A stretch of 39,329 nucleotides of DNA from Verrucomicrobia subdivision 6 bacterium. GTDB taxonomy: Bacteria; Verrucomicrobiota; Verrucomicrobiia; Methylacidiphilales; Verrucolacustridaceae. Both the position numbers and the translations under genes were made by a program. Under the pieces are notes generated by a model. It saw nothing but the letters and a program-made list of their open reading frames with translations. It was not told the origin of the DNA and searched no databases. Positions 9,922 to 19,518 of this stretch are shown here, in pieces; the first letter of the stretch is position 1; each line of letters opens with the position of its first letter. The stretch is taken from NCBI GenBank assembly GCA_947442065.1, contig CANEUY010000005.1:1-39329 (forward strand), written 5' to 3'.

Positions 9922-10659
9922 TTATTCACCTCGGATAAGCCTTTCGGATAAAGACTTGGGAAGGCCCGCTTTAATGACTTTTTGGGAAGCCTTTTCAACG
10001 TCGTATCCCACCCTTCTCAGGTGGACGCTCTGATCCTTGGAATCATAGATCACATAAGAAGCCCTCCAGTCGCCATCGCGGGGTTGCCCCACCGAACCGA
10101 CGTTGAACAGGAATTTGCGAGGCACCTTCAGTCTTTCCGGATGGACGTCCACGTTTCGGAATTCGATCGGACGGACCTCTTTTTCCTGCAGGAAAGCCGC
10201 TGGGCGGTGGGTGTGTCCAAGGAAGCAGAGGCTGGTTTTCTGATAGAAAAAACTCGTCTGGGCTTCCAAGCGGGTGGAGATGTAGGCCCAATTTTCAGGC
10301 CCGTCCAAAGTGGCATGCACCAAGGTCAGCGTATCGTCCAGATGGACCAAGGGGAGACGACGGAGATAGTTCAACTGTCCGGGATTCAGATTTTTGCGGG
10401 AAAAAGAAAGGGCGGCTTGGGCATCTTTGGAAAAAGCGGGCGGATTTTGGCCATAGGTCACCAACTCATCATGGTTTCCGCGTACCACCGGACACCCCAA
10501 AGCCCTGACCACCTCAAGACACTCGGAAGGATTCGCATTGTACCCGACCAGATCCCCGATGCAGAGCGGGTGGGTGACCTCCTGATCCTCCATGTCGGCC
10601 AAAACCGCCTCGAGCGCCTCCAGATTCCCGTGCACATCCCCGAAAATCCCGTATTTCAT
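9922..10659 (-). CDS. Metallophosphoesterase (YfcE/calcineurin-like family)
   Basis: MKYGIFGDVHGNLEALEAVL, IGDLVGY, VRGNHDE, LGHTHRPA motifs. Confidence 0.93.
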   Translation of the reverse strand: MKYGIFGDVHGNLEALEAVLADMEDQEVTHPLCIGDLVGYNANPSECLEVVRALGCPVVRGNHDELVTYGQNPPAFSKDAQAALSFSRKNLNPGQLNYLRRLPLVHLDDTLTLVHATLDGPENWAYISTRLEAQTSFFYQKTSLCFLGHTHRPAAFLQEKEVRPIEFRNVDVHPERLKVPRKFLFNVGSVGQPRDGDWRASYVIYDSKDQSVHLRRVGYDVEKASQKVIKAGLPKSLSERLIRGE

Positions 10660-11426
10660 TTTTTCTTTCCCGGATTCGGAGCGTCCATCTTTTTTTCCAG
10701 TCGCTGAATTTCCCGATCCACTACCTCCGGCTTTCTCGCAGGATCCGGGTGGACTCCCATCCCGGCCCGTAGCTCACGAAAATAATCCAGCGCGCCACGC
10801 TCGTCTCCCGCCTTGTCGAGGGCATACCCCACAAATCTTTCCAGATAAGGAGGAGCATCTCCTTTCTTCAACGCCTCGCGGTAGCAATCGGCCGCCGCCT
10901 GATAATCGCCCAGTCTTTGCCAATAAAGATCCCCCAGTCTTTGAAAGAGAAGGGATTTTTCCGGCACCGCTTTGGTCCCCCTCTCGAGCAGATCTCTCCC
11001 CGCCTCCACCCAACGCCGCGCCTCAATTCTTCGTCGGGTTTCATTCGGCTCCTTACTGTAATTTTCCGCCGCCACTGCCGCATTCCACGCCAGATGCCAG
11101 GCGGCTGTATCCCAAAATACCGCTGCCCTCGGCTGCAGCATCGTCGCCAGTTCAAAATCCGTCCGCACTCTCACCCATTTCTGTTCTTCCCAGGCACTGT
11201 GCGCCTGCAGCACCAGGGCATTCGCTGCCAATCCACGAAACCCTCCCAAAGCCGCCAATGCCAGCCCCTGCCCCACTTTTTCCCGGATGGCGACGGCCGT
11301 CGGACCGGTGAATCCATAGGAGGCTTTTCTCTGCTCCTGCGTCATCGCCCTTTCCCAAGGCACCTTGATCCCGCCCCAAATCAGAAACAGGGCCGAAACC
11401 GCCCCCCAGGCAAAAATCGGCTTCAG
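10656..11426 (-). CDS. TPR-like membrane-anchored protein
   Basis: TPR-like helices GDYQAAADCYREALKKG...; frame extends upstream of the GTG at 11363 to a CTG (11426) overlapping the previous stop, adding hydrophobic IFAWGAVSALFLIWGGI; start uncertain. Confidence 0.7.
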   Translation of the reverse strand: MKPIFAWGAVSALFLIWGGIKVPWERAMTQEQRKASYGFTGPTAVAIREKVGQGLALAALGGFRGLAANALVLQAHSAWEEQKWVRVRTDFELATMLQPRAAVFWDTAAWHLAWNAAVAAENYSKEPNETRRRIEARRWVEAGRDLLERGTKAVPEKSLLFQRLGDLYWQRLGDYQAAADCYREALKKGDAPPYLERFVGYALDKAGDERGALDYFRELRAGMGVHPDPARKPEVVDREIQRLEKKMDAPNPGKKK

Positions 11427-12259
11427 ATATCCCGCCCCTCAAAAACCACCGCCGAAGCCGCTAGTAGAATAATCACATACACCACGGAGTATCCCACCAC
11501 CCCGAGGGTGGAATGCCATGCCACCATGTTCCCCGCCACGATTTCATCGATCAGGTTGTAGAGATTGAAGTCAGGAACCAGAAACGACACGGCCGCCAGA
11601 AACAAACGAACCACCCCATGAGCCGCTTCCCCTGTTTCCAACCACTGCTCACGCGCCACCGACTGAAGGTGACCAATGAGATAAACCATCAACGTCATCG
11701 CGATGACAAATGTTGTGGAGGTTGCCACCGTGCTAAAAAAAACCGCGATGGCCGCCACCACGACCAGTTTGACTCCGATCAGCAGCCCGGCCTGGATGAG
11801 CCTGGGATCCATCGCCTCCGACCAGATGGCAGCGGAGTCGGCCCCCTCGCCCCCCATCAACTGCAGCCCCTTCCATCCCAACAATCCCCAAACGGTCAAA
11901 GCCATGATCCCGACCATTCCCGCCAATAACCCTGCCAATCCCAAAAATTTCCCGGCAATAAATTCCCACCGCCGCAACGGCCGGCAGAGAGCCGTTAAGA
12001 TTGTGCGGCGCTCGATCTCTCCCGGAATCAACTGAGCCGCACCCAACAGACCGACCAGCAACCCGGTCAGACTGATGGCCGCGTAACTCAGGTCTTTCAG
12101 AAATTTAAACTGCTCCTGAAAGGAAAACTCCGCGAAATAACTGGCTCCTCCCAAGAGAACGAGCGCAAAAATCAACAGGACGGCAAACACCTTCTGCCGC
12201 ACCGCCTCCAAAAAGGTGTTTTGTGCCACCGCCAAAATCCGCCGAAAACATCCCCTCAT
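11423..12259 (-). CDS. ABC transporter permease (ABC-2 type, multi-TM)
   Basis: Multiple TM segments; follows the ABC ATPase with an ATGA overlap. Confidence 0.85.
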   Translation of the reverse strand: MRGCFRRILAVAQNTFLEAVRQKVFAVLLIFALVLLGGASYFAEFSFQEQFKFLKDLSYAAISLTGLLVGLLGAAQLIPGEIERRTILTALCRPLRRWEFIAGKFLGLAGLLAGMVGIMALTVWGLLGWKGLQLMGGEGADSAAIWSEAMDPRLIQAGLLIGVKLVVVAAIAVFFSTVATSTTFVIAMTLMVYLIGHLQSVAREQWLETGEAAHGVVRLFLAAVSFLVPDFNLYNLIDEIVAGNMVAWHSTLGVVGYSVVYVIILLAASAVVFEGRDI

Positions 12260-13110
12260 CGCCTTTTCTCCTCCGGCAGGCTTCGGAGAAAATAATCTTC
12301 CAGCCTTTCCCGTGGCGCACCCTCCCCCACGACCCGGGCTCCCCGTTTTTCAATCCAAGCCCTCATCTCTTTTCGATCGTTCTCCGGCAATCCCTCCACC
12401 TTGATTTCCCACTCATTCTTCCGGGTCAGTAGTTCATCCAACCTTCCCTCCCGCAGCTTTTGTCCGCGATGGAGGATGATCACCCGATCCGCAACATCCT
12501 CCACCTGCTCGAGAAGATGGCTCGAGAAAAGAACCGTTTTGCCCCGCTGCTTCAACTCAAGGATCAGATCCCGGATCTCCCTCGAACCCGCCGGATCCAC
12601 TCCCGCCGTCGGTTCATCCAACATGAGAATTTCCGGATCCCCCACCAAAGCACCCGCCAACCCGGCCCGCTGCAACATCCCCTTGGAGTAGGTTCGCAAA
12701 CGTCGGTGCCCCGCTTCCCCTCCCAATCGGACCAGATCCAATAATTCCCGGATCCTTCGTTCCAGAGAGGCTCCCCCCATCCCGCTTAACTTCCCGTAGT
12801 AGCGGATCAACTCCGCCCCGCTCAAAAAATTCGGAAAGTAGGGGTTTTCCGGAAGAAAACCGATCTGCCGCCGAGCCGCCATCGTCCCCGCCCGGTAGCC
12901 ACAAACCTCCGCCTCACCGGACGTGGGCCTCAACAATCCCAAAATCATTTTCATTGCCGTGCTCTTTCCGCTCCCGTTCGGGCCCAGCAGGCCGAAAACC
13001 TCTCCCGGTTTGACCTCCATCTCCAATGCTTCGACAGCGAGCACGCGACCACGAAACCAACCCATGGCGAATTCCTTTCGCAACCCCCGGGTCCGTACAG
13101 CGGCCGTCAT
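12256..13110 (-). CDS. ABC transporter ATP-binding protein
   Basis: LLGPNGSGKSTAMKMILGLLRPTSGEAEVCG, TYSKGMLQRAGLAGALVGDPEILMLDEPTAGVDP; start MTAAVRTRG at 13110 overlaps the acyP stop. Confidence 0.95.
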   Translation of the reverse strand: MTAAVRTRGLRKEFAMGWFRGRVLAVEALEMEVKPGEVFGLLGPNGSGKSTAMKMILGLLRPTSGEAEVCGYRAGTMAARRQIGFLPENPYFPNFLSGAELIRYYGKLSGMGGASLERRIRELLDLVRLGGEAGHRRLRTYSKGMLQRAGLAGALVGDPEILMLDEPTAGVDPAGSREIRDLILELKQRGKTVLFSSHLLEQVEDVADRVIILHRGQKLREGRLDELLTRKNEWEIKVEGLPENDRKEMRAWIEKRGARVVGEGAPRERLEDYFLRSLPEEKRR

Positions 13111-13394
13111 TGGATTTGAAATCCCTTCTTCCCTGCCTGGGGTGTCACCTCTTCGCTCAACGCCTCCCGTATGAATCCGGCCAAATGACTTTCCCCGATC
13201 TCCTTCTCCATCGCCTCGACCTCTTCCCGGTCTCCCTGGAGCAAAACCTCGACTCGGCCGTCCGGCAGGTTCATCGCAGAACCTGCCACCGCATACCCCT
13301 CGGCAATTTGCCGGACGCTGTATCGAAAACCCACCCCCTGTACTTTGCCTTTGTAGCAAATCCGTTTCGCCATCATCTCTGGCATATTGCCCAC
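13107..13394 (-). CDS. acyP: Acylphosphatase
   Basis: CYKGKVQGVGFRYSVRQIAEGYAVAGSAMNLPDGRVEVLLQG. Confidence 0.93.
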   Translation of the reverse strand: MGNMPEMMAKRICYKGKVQGVGFRYSVRQIAEGYAVAGSAMNLPDGRVEVLLQGDREEVEAMEKEIGESHLAGFIREALSEEVTPQAGKKGFQIQ

Positions 13395-13492
13395 AGCTCA
13401 AACTTTCTTCAACCCCCTCCCCCCTCCATGGGAAGCCCGGCCTCGAAAAAACCCTTCGCTCTTTTCTTCTTTTTTCTGGAAACTCAACCCGC

Positions 13493-14425
13493 ATGCCCGC
13501 TTCCCCCCTGGCCCTTTCGACCTGCTGGCACGCCGACCGCACAACCGATGGCGCCGCCCTCCTCCGGCAGGCCACCGATCTGGGTTTCTCCTCTGTGGAA
13601 CTCAGCCACAACACCCGCTTCAACCTATGGCCCGGAATCCTCGCAGAACGCCCATCTTCCCGAGCCCCTCGGATCGATGTCCTCCACAATTTTTGTCCCG
13701 TGCCGGTCGAACTCCTCCGGCCCCACCCGAATGCCTATGAATTTTCCGATCCCCGCCCCACCGCCCGCCGCCTTGCGGAACGCCACTCGTTCGCCACCTT
13801 GGAAGCCGCTGCCACTGTGGGCGCCCGCTTCGTTGTCCTCCATCTCGGTTCCGCCGGTCCACGCCACATCGCAGATCCCCTCGAATCCCTTGCCCTCCAT
13901 GGCCAACTCGGCACCCGGAACTTCGTCCGGCAAAAGATCTCGACCATCCGCACGCTGGAAAAGGCCTTCCACGAAACTTGGCCAAGAGTGGAAGAGATTC
14001 TTCTCCGTCTGGGCGAAAAAGCCTCCTCCCTCGGTCTCCGCCTCGGCCTTGAGTGTCGCGAGGATCCCCGGGAAATTCCTCCGGACGACTTCTGGGACCT
14101 GCTTCTTGCCCGTTTGCCTGCCCCCACCTTCGGCTACTGGCACGACTTTGGCCACGCCGCAGGCAAGCATTGGCTCGGCTTTCTGGATCATGCCCAGCAT
14201 CTCCGCCGCCTTGCCCCTCGGATCATCGGGGTTCACCTCCATGACTATCACCCGGAAAAAGGAGACCACCTCCCCCCGGGTCAGGGATTGATTCCTTTCC
14301 GGGACCTCCTGCCCCTCATCCCGTCCGGGACCCACTTTTCCCTCGAACTATCTCCGGATGTGTCCGCGGACGATGTTCGTGCCAGCCTGTCATGGTGGAA
14401 CCAAAACCGCATCTCCCCATCCTAA
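13493..14425 (+). CDS. Sugar phosphate isomerase/epimerase-like TIM-barrel protein
   Basis: ATDLGFSSVELSH, FVVLHLGS, LGLECRE, YWHDFGHA, GVHLHDY. Confidence 0.82.
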   Translation: MPASPLALSTCWHADRTTDGAALLRQATDLGFSSVELSHNTRFNLWPGILAERPSSRAPRIDVLHNFCPVPVELLRPHPNAYEFSDPRPTARRLAERHSFATLEAAATVGARFVVLHLGSAGPRHIADPLESLALHGQLGTRNFVRQKISTIRTLEKAFHETWPRVEEILLRLGEKASSLGLRLGLECREDPREIPPDDFWDLLLARLPAPTFGYWHDFGHAAGKHWLGFLDHAQHLRRLAPRIIGVHLHDYHPEKGDHLPPGQGLIPFRDLLPLIPSGTHFSLELSPDVSADDVRASLSWWNQNRISPS

Positions 14426-15381
14426 AGCGCCTTTCTCCCTGGATCCGCATCGGGGTTACCCTCGGCATCCTCGGCTTTCTGGCCGGAAAGGTGAACTGGC
14501 CCAACCTCGCACAACGATTCACCTCCGCCCATCCCGGTTGGCTCATCGCCGCTTTTCTTGTCTCCCTTGTCTCCATCTGCCTTTGCGGAACCCGCTTCTG
14601 GTTCCTTCTTCGCCTGCAAAAAATCCATCTCCCTTATTTGCGGACCCTTCATCTCACTTTCGTCGGTTTCTTTTTTAATCTTTTTCTCATCGGCTCCACC
14701 GGCGGAGACGCCATCCGCCTCTACTACCTTCTCCGCTGGTTCCCTGAGCAAAAAACCCGGGCCACTCTTTCCATCCTCCTTGATCGCGTCTTCGGCGTGG
14801 CCGCCCTCTTTGGCCTCGCCCTCCTTTTTCTTCCCGGGACAACGGACCGCCTGCGGGCCGACCCCGCCTTTCTCCCCCTTGCCCAAGCCCTGCCTTGGCT
14901 CGGTCCCTTGGGCGCCGTTCTTCTCCTTCTGGCTTTTTTTCTGCCGGGCTTTCTTCCGCATCTCCCTCTCCCAAGAAAACTCCCCGGCCGCGCTGTCATT
15001 CTCGATCTCCTTCACGGAATTCGTGACACAGCCCATGGGGGTTGGAACACCATCGCCCTTGTGGGAGTCGCCCTGTGTGTCCATCTGACGAGTTTTTCCG
15101 CAGCCACCCTTCTCGCCCGCTCCCTGAATCTCCCCATCAACTACTCGCTAGCCGGTCTGATCGTTGTTCTCGTCTTCAGTGCCTCCGCCCTGCCCATCAG
15201 CGTCAGCGGTCACGGAGTCCGGGAAGGGGTCATGGTCTTTCTTTTCGCCCATCTCGGCCTCGGGGCCGGCCCGGAGGCCGCGATCGCTTATTCCCTCCTT
15301 CTTTACGGAATCGGACTTTTCTGGAGTCTATTTGGCGGACTCGCGTACCTGACGTTGCGGTCCCCGAAAGAACAAACATGA
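14392..15381 (+). CDS. Lysylphosphatidylglycerol synthase TM-region (UPF0104)-like membrane protein
   Basis: Multi-TM; FFFNLFLIGSTGGDAIRLYYLLR...LLDRVFGVAALFG and PISVSGHGVREGVMVFLF motifs. Confidence 0.85.
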   Translation: MVEPKPHLPILKRLSPWIRIGVTLGILGFLAGKVNWPNLAQRFTSAHPGWLIAAFLVSLVSICLCGTRFWFLLRLQKIHLPYLRTLHLTFVGFFFNLFLIGSTGGDAIRLYYLLRWFPEQKTRATLSILLDRVFGVAALFGLALLFLPGTTDRLRADPAFLPLAQALPWLGPLGAVLLLLAFFLPGFLPHLPLPRKLPGRAVILDLLHGIRDTAHGGWNTIALVGVALCVHLTSFSAATLLARSLNLPINYSLAGLIVVLVFSASALPISVSGHGVREGVMVFLFAHLGLGAGPEAAIAYSLLLYGIGLFWSLFGGLAYLTLRSPKEQT

Positions 15382-16688
15382 TCCGTCATCCCCAAGCCGA
15401 ATCGATCGTCCGGCAACTGGTCCAAGCCGGCCATGCCGCGGTTTACGCCGGCGGTTGCGTGCGAGACGCCCTGCTGGAGCGCGCATATCCCGATGTCGAC
15501 ATCGCCACCTCCGCCACACCCGACCAAGTCCAGGCCCTTTTCCCCAGGGCCTCCGACCCGCAGGGCAAGGCCTTCGGTGTCATCCGCCTGCGGATGGACG
15601 AGCATGTCTTTGAAATCGCCACATTCCGTGTCGACGGTCCCTACCTCGACGGGAGGCGCCCGTCTTCCGTCACCTTCACCACCGCCGAAGAAGACGCCCG
15701 GCGAAGGGACTTCACCGTGAATGGAATGTTTTTTGATCCCCTCAAAAACGAAGTCCTCGACTATGTCCAAGGTCGAACGGATCTCGCCGCTAAAACCATT
15801 CGTGCGATCGGTGATCCCGTTGCCCGTTTTACGGAGGACCGCCTCCGCCTCTTCCGGGCCCTCCGCTTTGCCGTGCAACTCGGCTTCGAAATCGAACCTT
15901 CCACTTGGAAAGCCCTCGTTTCCTTGGCTCCTGATTCAAAGGTGATCTCCCCTGAAAGAGTGCGGGACGAACTGGTAAAGATTTTCATCAGCCCCAATCC
16001 CGCCCGCGGCTTGGATCTGATGTATGATTCCGGACTTCTGTCCGTCTGGCTTCCCGAACTTCTTGAGATGCGCGGATGCGCCCAATCCCCCGAACACCAC
16101 CCCGAAGGCGATGTCTGGGTCCACACCCGCCTGCTACTCACCCACATGAAAAATCCATCGCCCGTCCTCGCCTTCTCGGCCCTTCTCCATGATGTGGGGA
16201 AACCCCGCACCTCCAAAACCGAACCCAACGGCCGGATCCGTTTTTTCGGTCACGAGGGAGTTGGTGCCCGTATGGCGGAGGAGATTCTCCGCCGCCTCCG
16301 TTTTTCCAACGATGACATTGGTGCCATCACCGCCTGCATCGCCAACCATATGGCCTTCAAGGACGCCCCCCACATGCGGGTGAGCACCCTGAAACGGATG
16401 CTCGCCCGCCCGACATTTTCCGAAGAACTCGAACTTCACCGGATCGATTGTTCCTCCAGTCACGGACAGCTGGACATTCATGCGTTTCTGCAGGACAAAC
16501 TTTCTGAGTTTTCGCAGGAGGAAATCAAGCCCAAGCCCCTCGTCACCGGCCACGACCTGCAGGAGCTGGGCGCCAAGCCCGGACCGGCGATGGGAAAAAT
16601 CCTCCACCAGCTGATGGACGAACAGCTCGAAGGAAAAATCAGTGACCGCACCGGCGCCCTGGCCCGGGCAAAGGAATTGTTAAGCTAA
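15378..16688 (+). CDS. cca: CCA tRNA nucleotidyltransferase with HD domain
   Basis: YAGGCVRDALLERAYPDVDIATSATPDQ, RRRDFTVNGMFFDPL, EDRLRLFRALRFAVQLGFEI, LLHDVGKP; ATG at 15378 overlaps the upstream TGA. Confidence 0.95.
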   Translation: MIRHPQAESIVRQLVQAGHAAVYAGGCVRDALLERAYPDVDIATSATPDQVQALFPRASDPQGKAFGVIRLRMDEHVFEIATFRVDGPYLDGRRPSSVTFTTAEEDARRRDFTVNGMFFDPLKNEVLDYVQGRTDLAAKTIRAIGDPVARFTEDRLRLFRALRFAVQLGFEIEPSTWKALVSLAPDSKVISPERVRDELVKIFISPNPARGLDLMYDSGLLSVWLPELLEMRGCAQSPEHHPEGDVWVHTRLLLTHMKNPSPVLAFSALLHDVGKPRTSKTEPNGRIRFFGHEGVGARMAEEILRRLRFSNDDIGAITACIANHMAFKDAPHMRVSTLKRMLARPTFSEELELHRIDCSSSHGQLDIHAFLQDKLSEFSQEEIKPKPLVTGHDLQELGAKPGPAMGKILHQLMDEQLEGKISDRTGALARAKELLS

Positions 16689-16698
16689 CGCCTTCGAC

Positions 16699-18537
16699 TC
16701 AGGCGTGGGCCACAAAGGCCTCGTACACCTCGTCCGGAATGTCCAACAGCTTGTAATCCGCCGAGGACACGAAAATCAGCTGCTGCTTTCCCTTGCCTAA
16801 CTGGTTTCCGGCCGAATCAAATATCTGGTGCTCCAACGTGACAAACTTTCGGTTGTACTCGCCCACCTTGATTTTCACGCTCACCCGCTCGAACTCGCGA
16901 GTCTCACGCATGAACTTGTGCTCAAAAGAGCGTGTTAGAATGTAGTAGGGCGTGGTCTTGAGATTAAACTTCGGTAGGCACCGGTTGAAAAAGAGCTCTC
17001 TGGTTTTCCCCACCCACATCGCATACATCCCGAAGTACACGTTCCCCACGGAATTGGTGTCCGCATAGGTCGCCACGAACGAGTGAACAAACCATTTTCC
17101 CTCGAAATGACCGAACGGGTCGTGCCCGTCGCCCGTCCCTGCGCTGGGGAAAGGCACAACACGGCCCGGCTCGATTTTTTCTTCTGTCATCACCAGTTCC
17201 CCCCGCGGCCCCCCCGCTGTTCCCTCGAGCTCCTCCACCCCTCCGACAAATTCCTGGGCCGATCCCGGTTTCATCAACAGCCACCCCACATACCCGACGG
17301 GCAAGATGGATCCGAGGATCATGCCGAATGGATTCGCGAGGAAATACCCGTAGGCAAAAACCACCACCGCCACGCTCCCCACACAAAACATCTTCACCTG
17401 AGGAAGAGAGTTCCCCTGCCCAGTGTGAAACGCCCGCAAAAGGGCCAACCCCGCATACCCCACAAAGAATGTGGCGTAAAAGATCATGAAATATTCCAGC
17501 TCCAGCTTCAGAACCACCGCCAATAAAGTGAAAAGCCCGGTAAAAATCAGCGCGGGCAACGGCGACCCCAGAATCGCCTCAGGCAAAAGAGTCAGCGGAA
17601 ACGGCCGACCTGCTCCGCCCGACTTGCTCAAGTACCAGCGCAACGCAATGTACCCGCTATCCAGCGTGGTCAGCGCCATGATGCAAAGAATCACGATATA
17701 ACATCCAAACGCCCAAGGATGGGCGGCGGCCGCAGCCCAGAAAAACCGGGTGATTCCGTCTTCGCCGTACGCCAATCCGTCGATCCCCTCTCGCATCGGC
17801 GCACTTCCCGATTGCCCCGCCACCCAAAGAGCCAACCCGCCGTGGGCAAGAAGAAGAAGAAAAAAGAGGGCTCCACCCAACAGATAACTGAGGGCGGGAG
17901 ATTTACCCTCTCTCTGAATCTGGATGGCCCGCTGCCACTGCTGCAAATCCAGCCACGGCCCAAGGGTTAATCCGACACAAATGGGAATCGCATAACCCCA
18001 AAAGTTCATTCCAAAAAAAGGATTCGATCCCGTCATGATCGGTTTCCCGCTGCCGATAGAAGGCAGTTGAACCCAAAGAGTTCCGATCGCCATCAGGGCA
18101 ATCAGCCCCAACACCCCGTGGCTGTACTTGATTCTGCGGATATCAAACTCCTCTCCGAACAAAGTGGCCGCCGCCAGGATGACCAACACGGTCAGCAATA
18201 GATAAAGGCCGGCCGGCTCGAGTCCCAGGGGTTGCCACGCATATCGGACCAACCCAAAAATCGTCAGGGTGATCGCCAAGATTTGATAGAGAAAAAAGAT
18301 CAGCCGATACGGGCGCGACCAGTTGGCAAAAAAAGCACCCAGCGCATCCGGGCCGTTTCCCGCCCGCCGGGCGATCACCTGGGTCAATCCTCCGAAGATC
18401 ATCAGACCCAGGGCATTTGGAATCGCAAAGGTCAGCAGGCCAAAGAGTCCATACTGCAGGGAGAACTGAACGCTGAAAAATAGCCCCAATCCCCACATCC
18501 AGGACAAGGCAACCGAATTTCCCCAAAGAAAGTTCAT
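16699..18537 (-). CDS. Multi-TM transporter-like protein fused to a C-terminal 4HBT/hotdog thioesterase-like domain
   Basis: About 450 aa of TM segments, then FVHSFVATYADTNSVGNVYFGMYAMWVGKTRELFF... with a YADTN-VGNVYF hotdog signature; start reset to ATG 18537 (track start 18609 lies in the tRNA). Confidence 0.8.
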   Translation of the reverse strand: MNFLWGNSVALSWMWGLGLFFSVQFSLQYGLFGLLTFAIPNALGLMIFGGLTQVIARRAGNGPDALGAFFANWSRPYRLIFFLYQILAITLTIFGLVRYAWQPLGLEPAGLYLLLTVLVILAAATLFGEEFDIRRIKYSHGVLGLIALMAIGTLWVQLPSIGSGKPIMTGSNPFFGMNFWGYAIPICVGLTLGPWLDLQQWQRAIQIQREGKSPALSYLLGGALFFLLLLAHGGLALWVAGQSGSAPMREGIDGLAYGEDGITRFFWAAAAAHPWAFGCYIVILCIMALTTLDSGYIALRWYLSKSGGAGRPFPLTLLPEAILGSPLPALIFTGLFTLLAVVLKLELEYFMIFYATFFVGYAGLALLRAFHTGQGNSLPQVKMFCVGSVAVVVFAYGYFLANPFGMILGSILPVGYVGWLLMKPGSAQEFVGGVEELEGTAGGPRGELVMTEEKIEPGRVVPFPSAGTGDGHDPFGHFEGKWFVHSFVATYADTNSVGNVYFGMYAMWVGKTRELFFNRCLPKFNLKTTPYYILTRSFEHKFMRETREFERVSVKIKVGEYNRKFVTLEHQIFDSAGNQLGKGKQQLIFVSSADYKLLDIPDEVYEAFVAHA

Positions 18538-18551
18538 GAAAAGTTTTTTTG

Positions 18552-18624
<73 letters not shown>

Positions 18625-18681
18625 AATTGAATGTAAATTATCTCCCTGCCCTAAGCCCGGTGCAATCCTTTTTCCCTGCCT

Positions 18682-19470
18682 TTAGGCCTGGATCTCGATC
18701 CGCTCCCCCACCTTTCCGGCGCTTGTTTCATGCACTCTCACCTCTTTTCTTCCCGCCCGCGCCAAGGCTTCCTCCAGCGCCCTCCGGGCCAACTCCGGCC
18801 GATTGCAATCCTCGCTGATATGGCCGAGAAAAAGCTCCTTCAGTTCCGGTCCGGCGATCTCCTCGACCAATTTCGCCGCCGCCCCGTTCGACAAATGCCC
18901 GTGCCGGGCCGAAATTCTCTGCTTCACCGACCACGGCCTCTTCTCCTCCGCCCGCAGCATGGCTTCATCGTAGTTCGCCTCCAGCACCAGGGCCGTGCAC
19001 CCCTTCAACCGTTCAACCACCAACCTCGTCACAAAACCCAAATCCGAAATCAACCCGATCTTCGTGTCCCCCACGGAGACCCTCATCCCGATCGGTTCCG
19101 CCGCATCATGCGGCACCGGAAAAGTCTCCACGGTAAAACACCCGATCTCCAATTTTGATCCCGCCTCAAACCCCCTCCAGTCCGCCGTGGCCACATGCGG
19201 CTCCAACGCATCCTTCGTCCCGTGAGAAGCAAAAATCGGGCACTTCCTCTTTTTGACAAACGTCTTCAGTCCTGCCGAGTGATCCCCATGCTCATGCGTC
19301 AGAACGATACCCAAAATCTCCACCATCTCCGCCCCCACCTCGGCCATCCGGGTCTCCAACTGTTTCGCGCTCAGCCCCGCATCCACCAAAATAGCCCGCC
19401 CTTCATGTTCCAGATGGAGGGAGTTTCCCCGACTCCCACTCCCCAACACCGTAAGAATGATCTTGGCCAT
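18682..19470 (-). CDS. MBL-fold metallohydrolase (YycJ/WalJ-like)
   Basis: VLGSGSRGNSLHLEHEGRAILVDAGLSAKQLE, LTHEHGDHSAGL, GHLSNGAAA. Confidence 0.93.
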   Translation of the reverse strand: MAKIILTVLGSGSRGNSLHLEHEGRAILVDAGLSAKQLETRMAEVGAEMVEILGIVLTHEHGDHSAGLKTFVKKRKCPIFASHGTKDALEPHVATADWRGFEAGSKLEIGCFTVETFPVPHDAAEPIGMRVSVGDTKIGLISDLGFVTRLVVERLKGCTALVLEANYDEAMLRAEEKRPWSVKQRISARHGHLSNGAAAKLVEEIAGPELKELFLGHISEDCNRPELARRALEEALARAGRKEVRVHETSAGKVGERIEIQA

Positions 19471-19518
19471 AACACCTTTTGCCTTTTTTCAGACAAAGCC
19501 CAATCTCAAAATCCCCAC

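Noticed and set aside
13111-13689. N-terminal extension of the ABC ATPase ORF to 13689
   Set aside because: It overlaps acyP and extends past the acyP start, and the translation is Arg/Gly-rich with no homology; start at 13110 fits the ATGA overlap.
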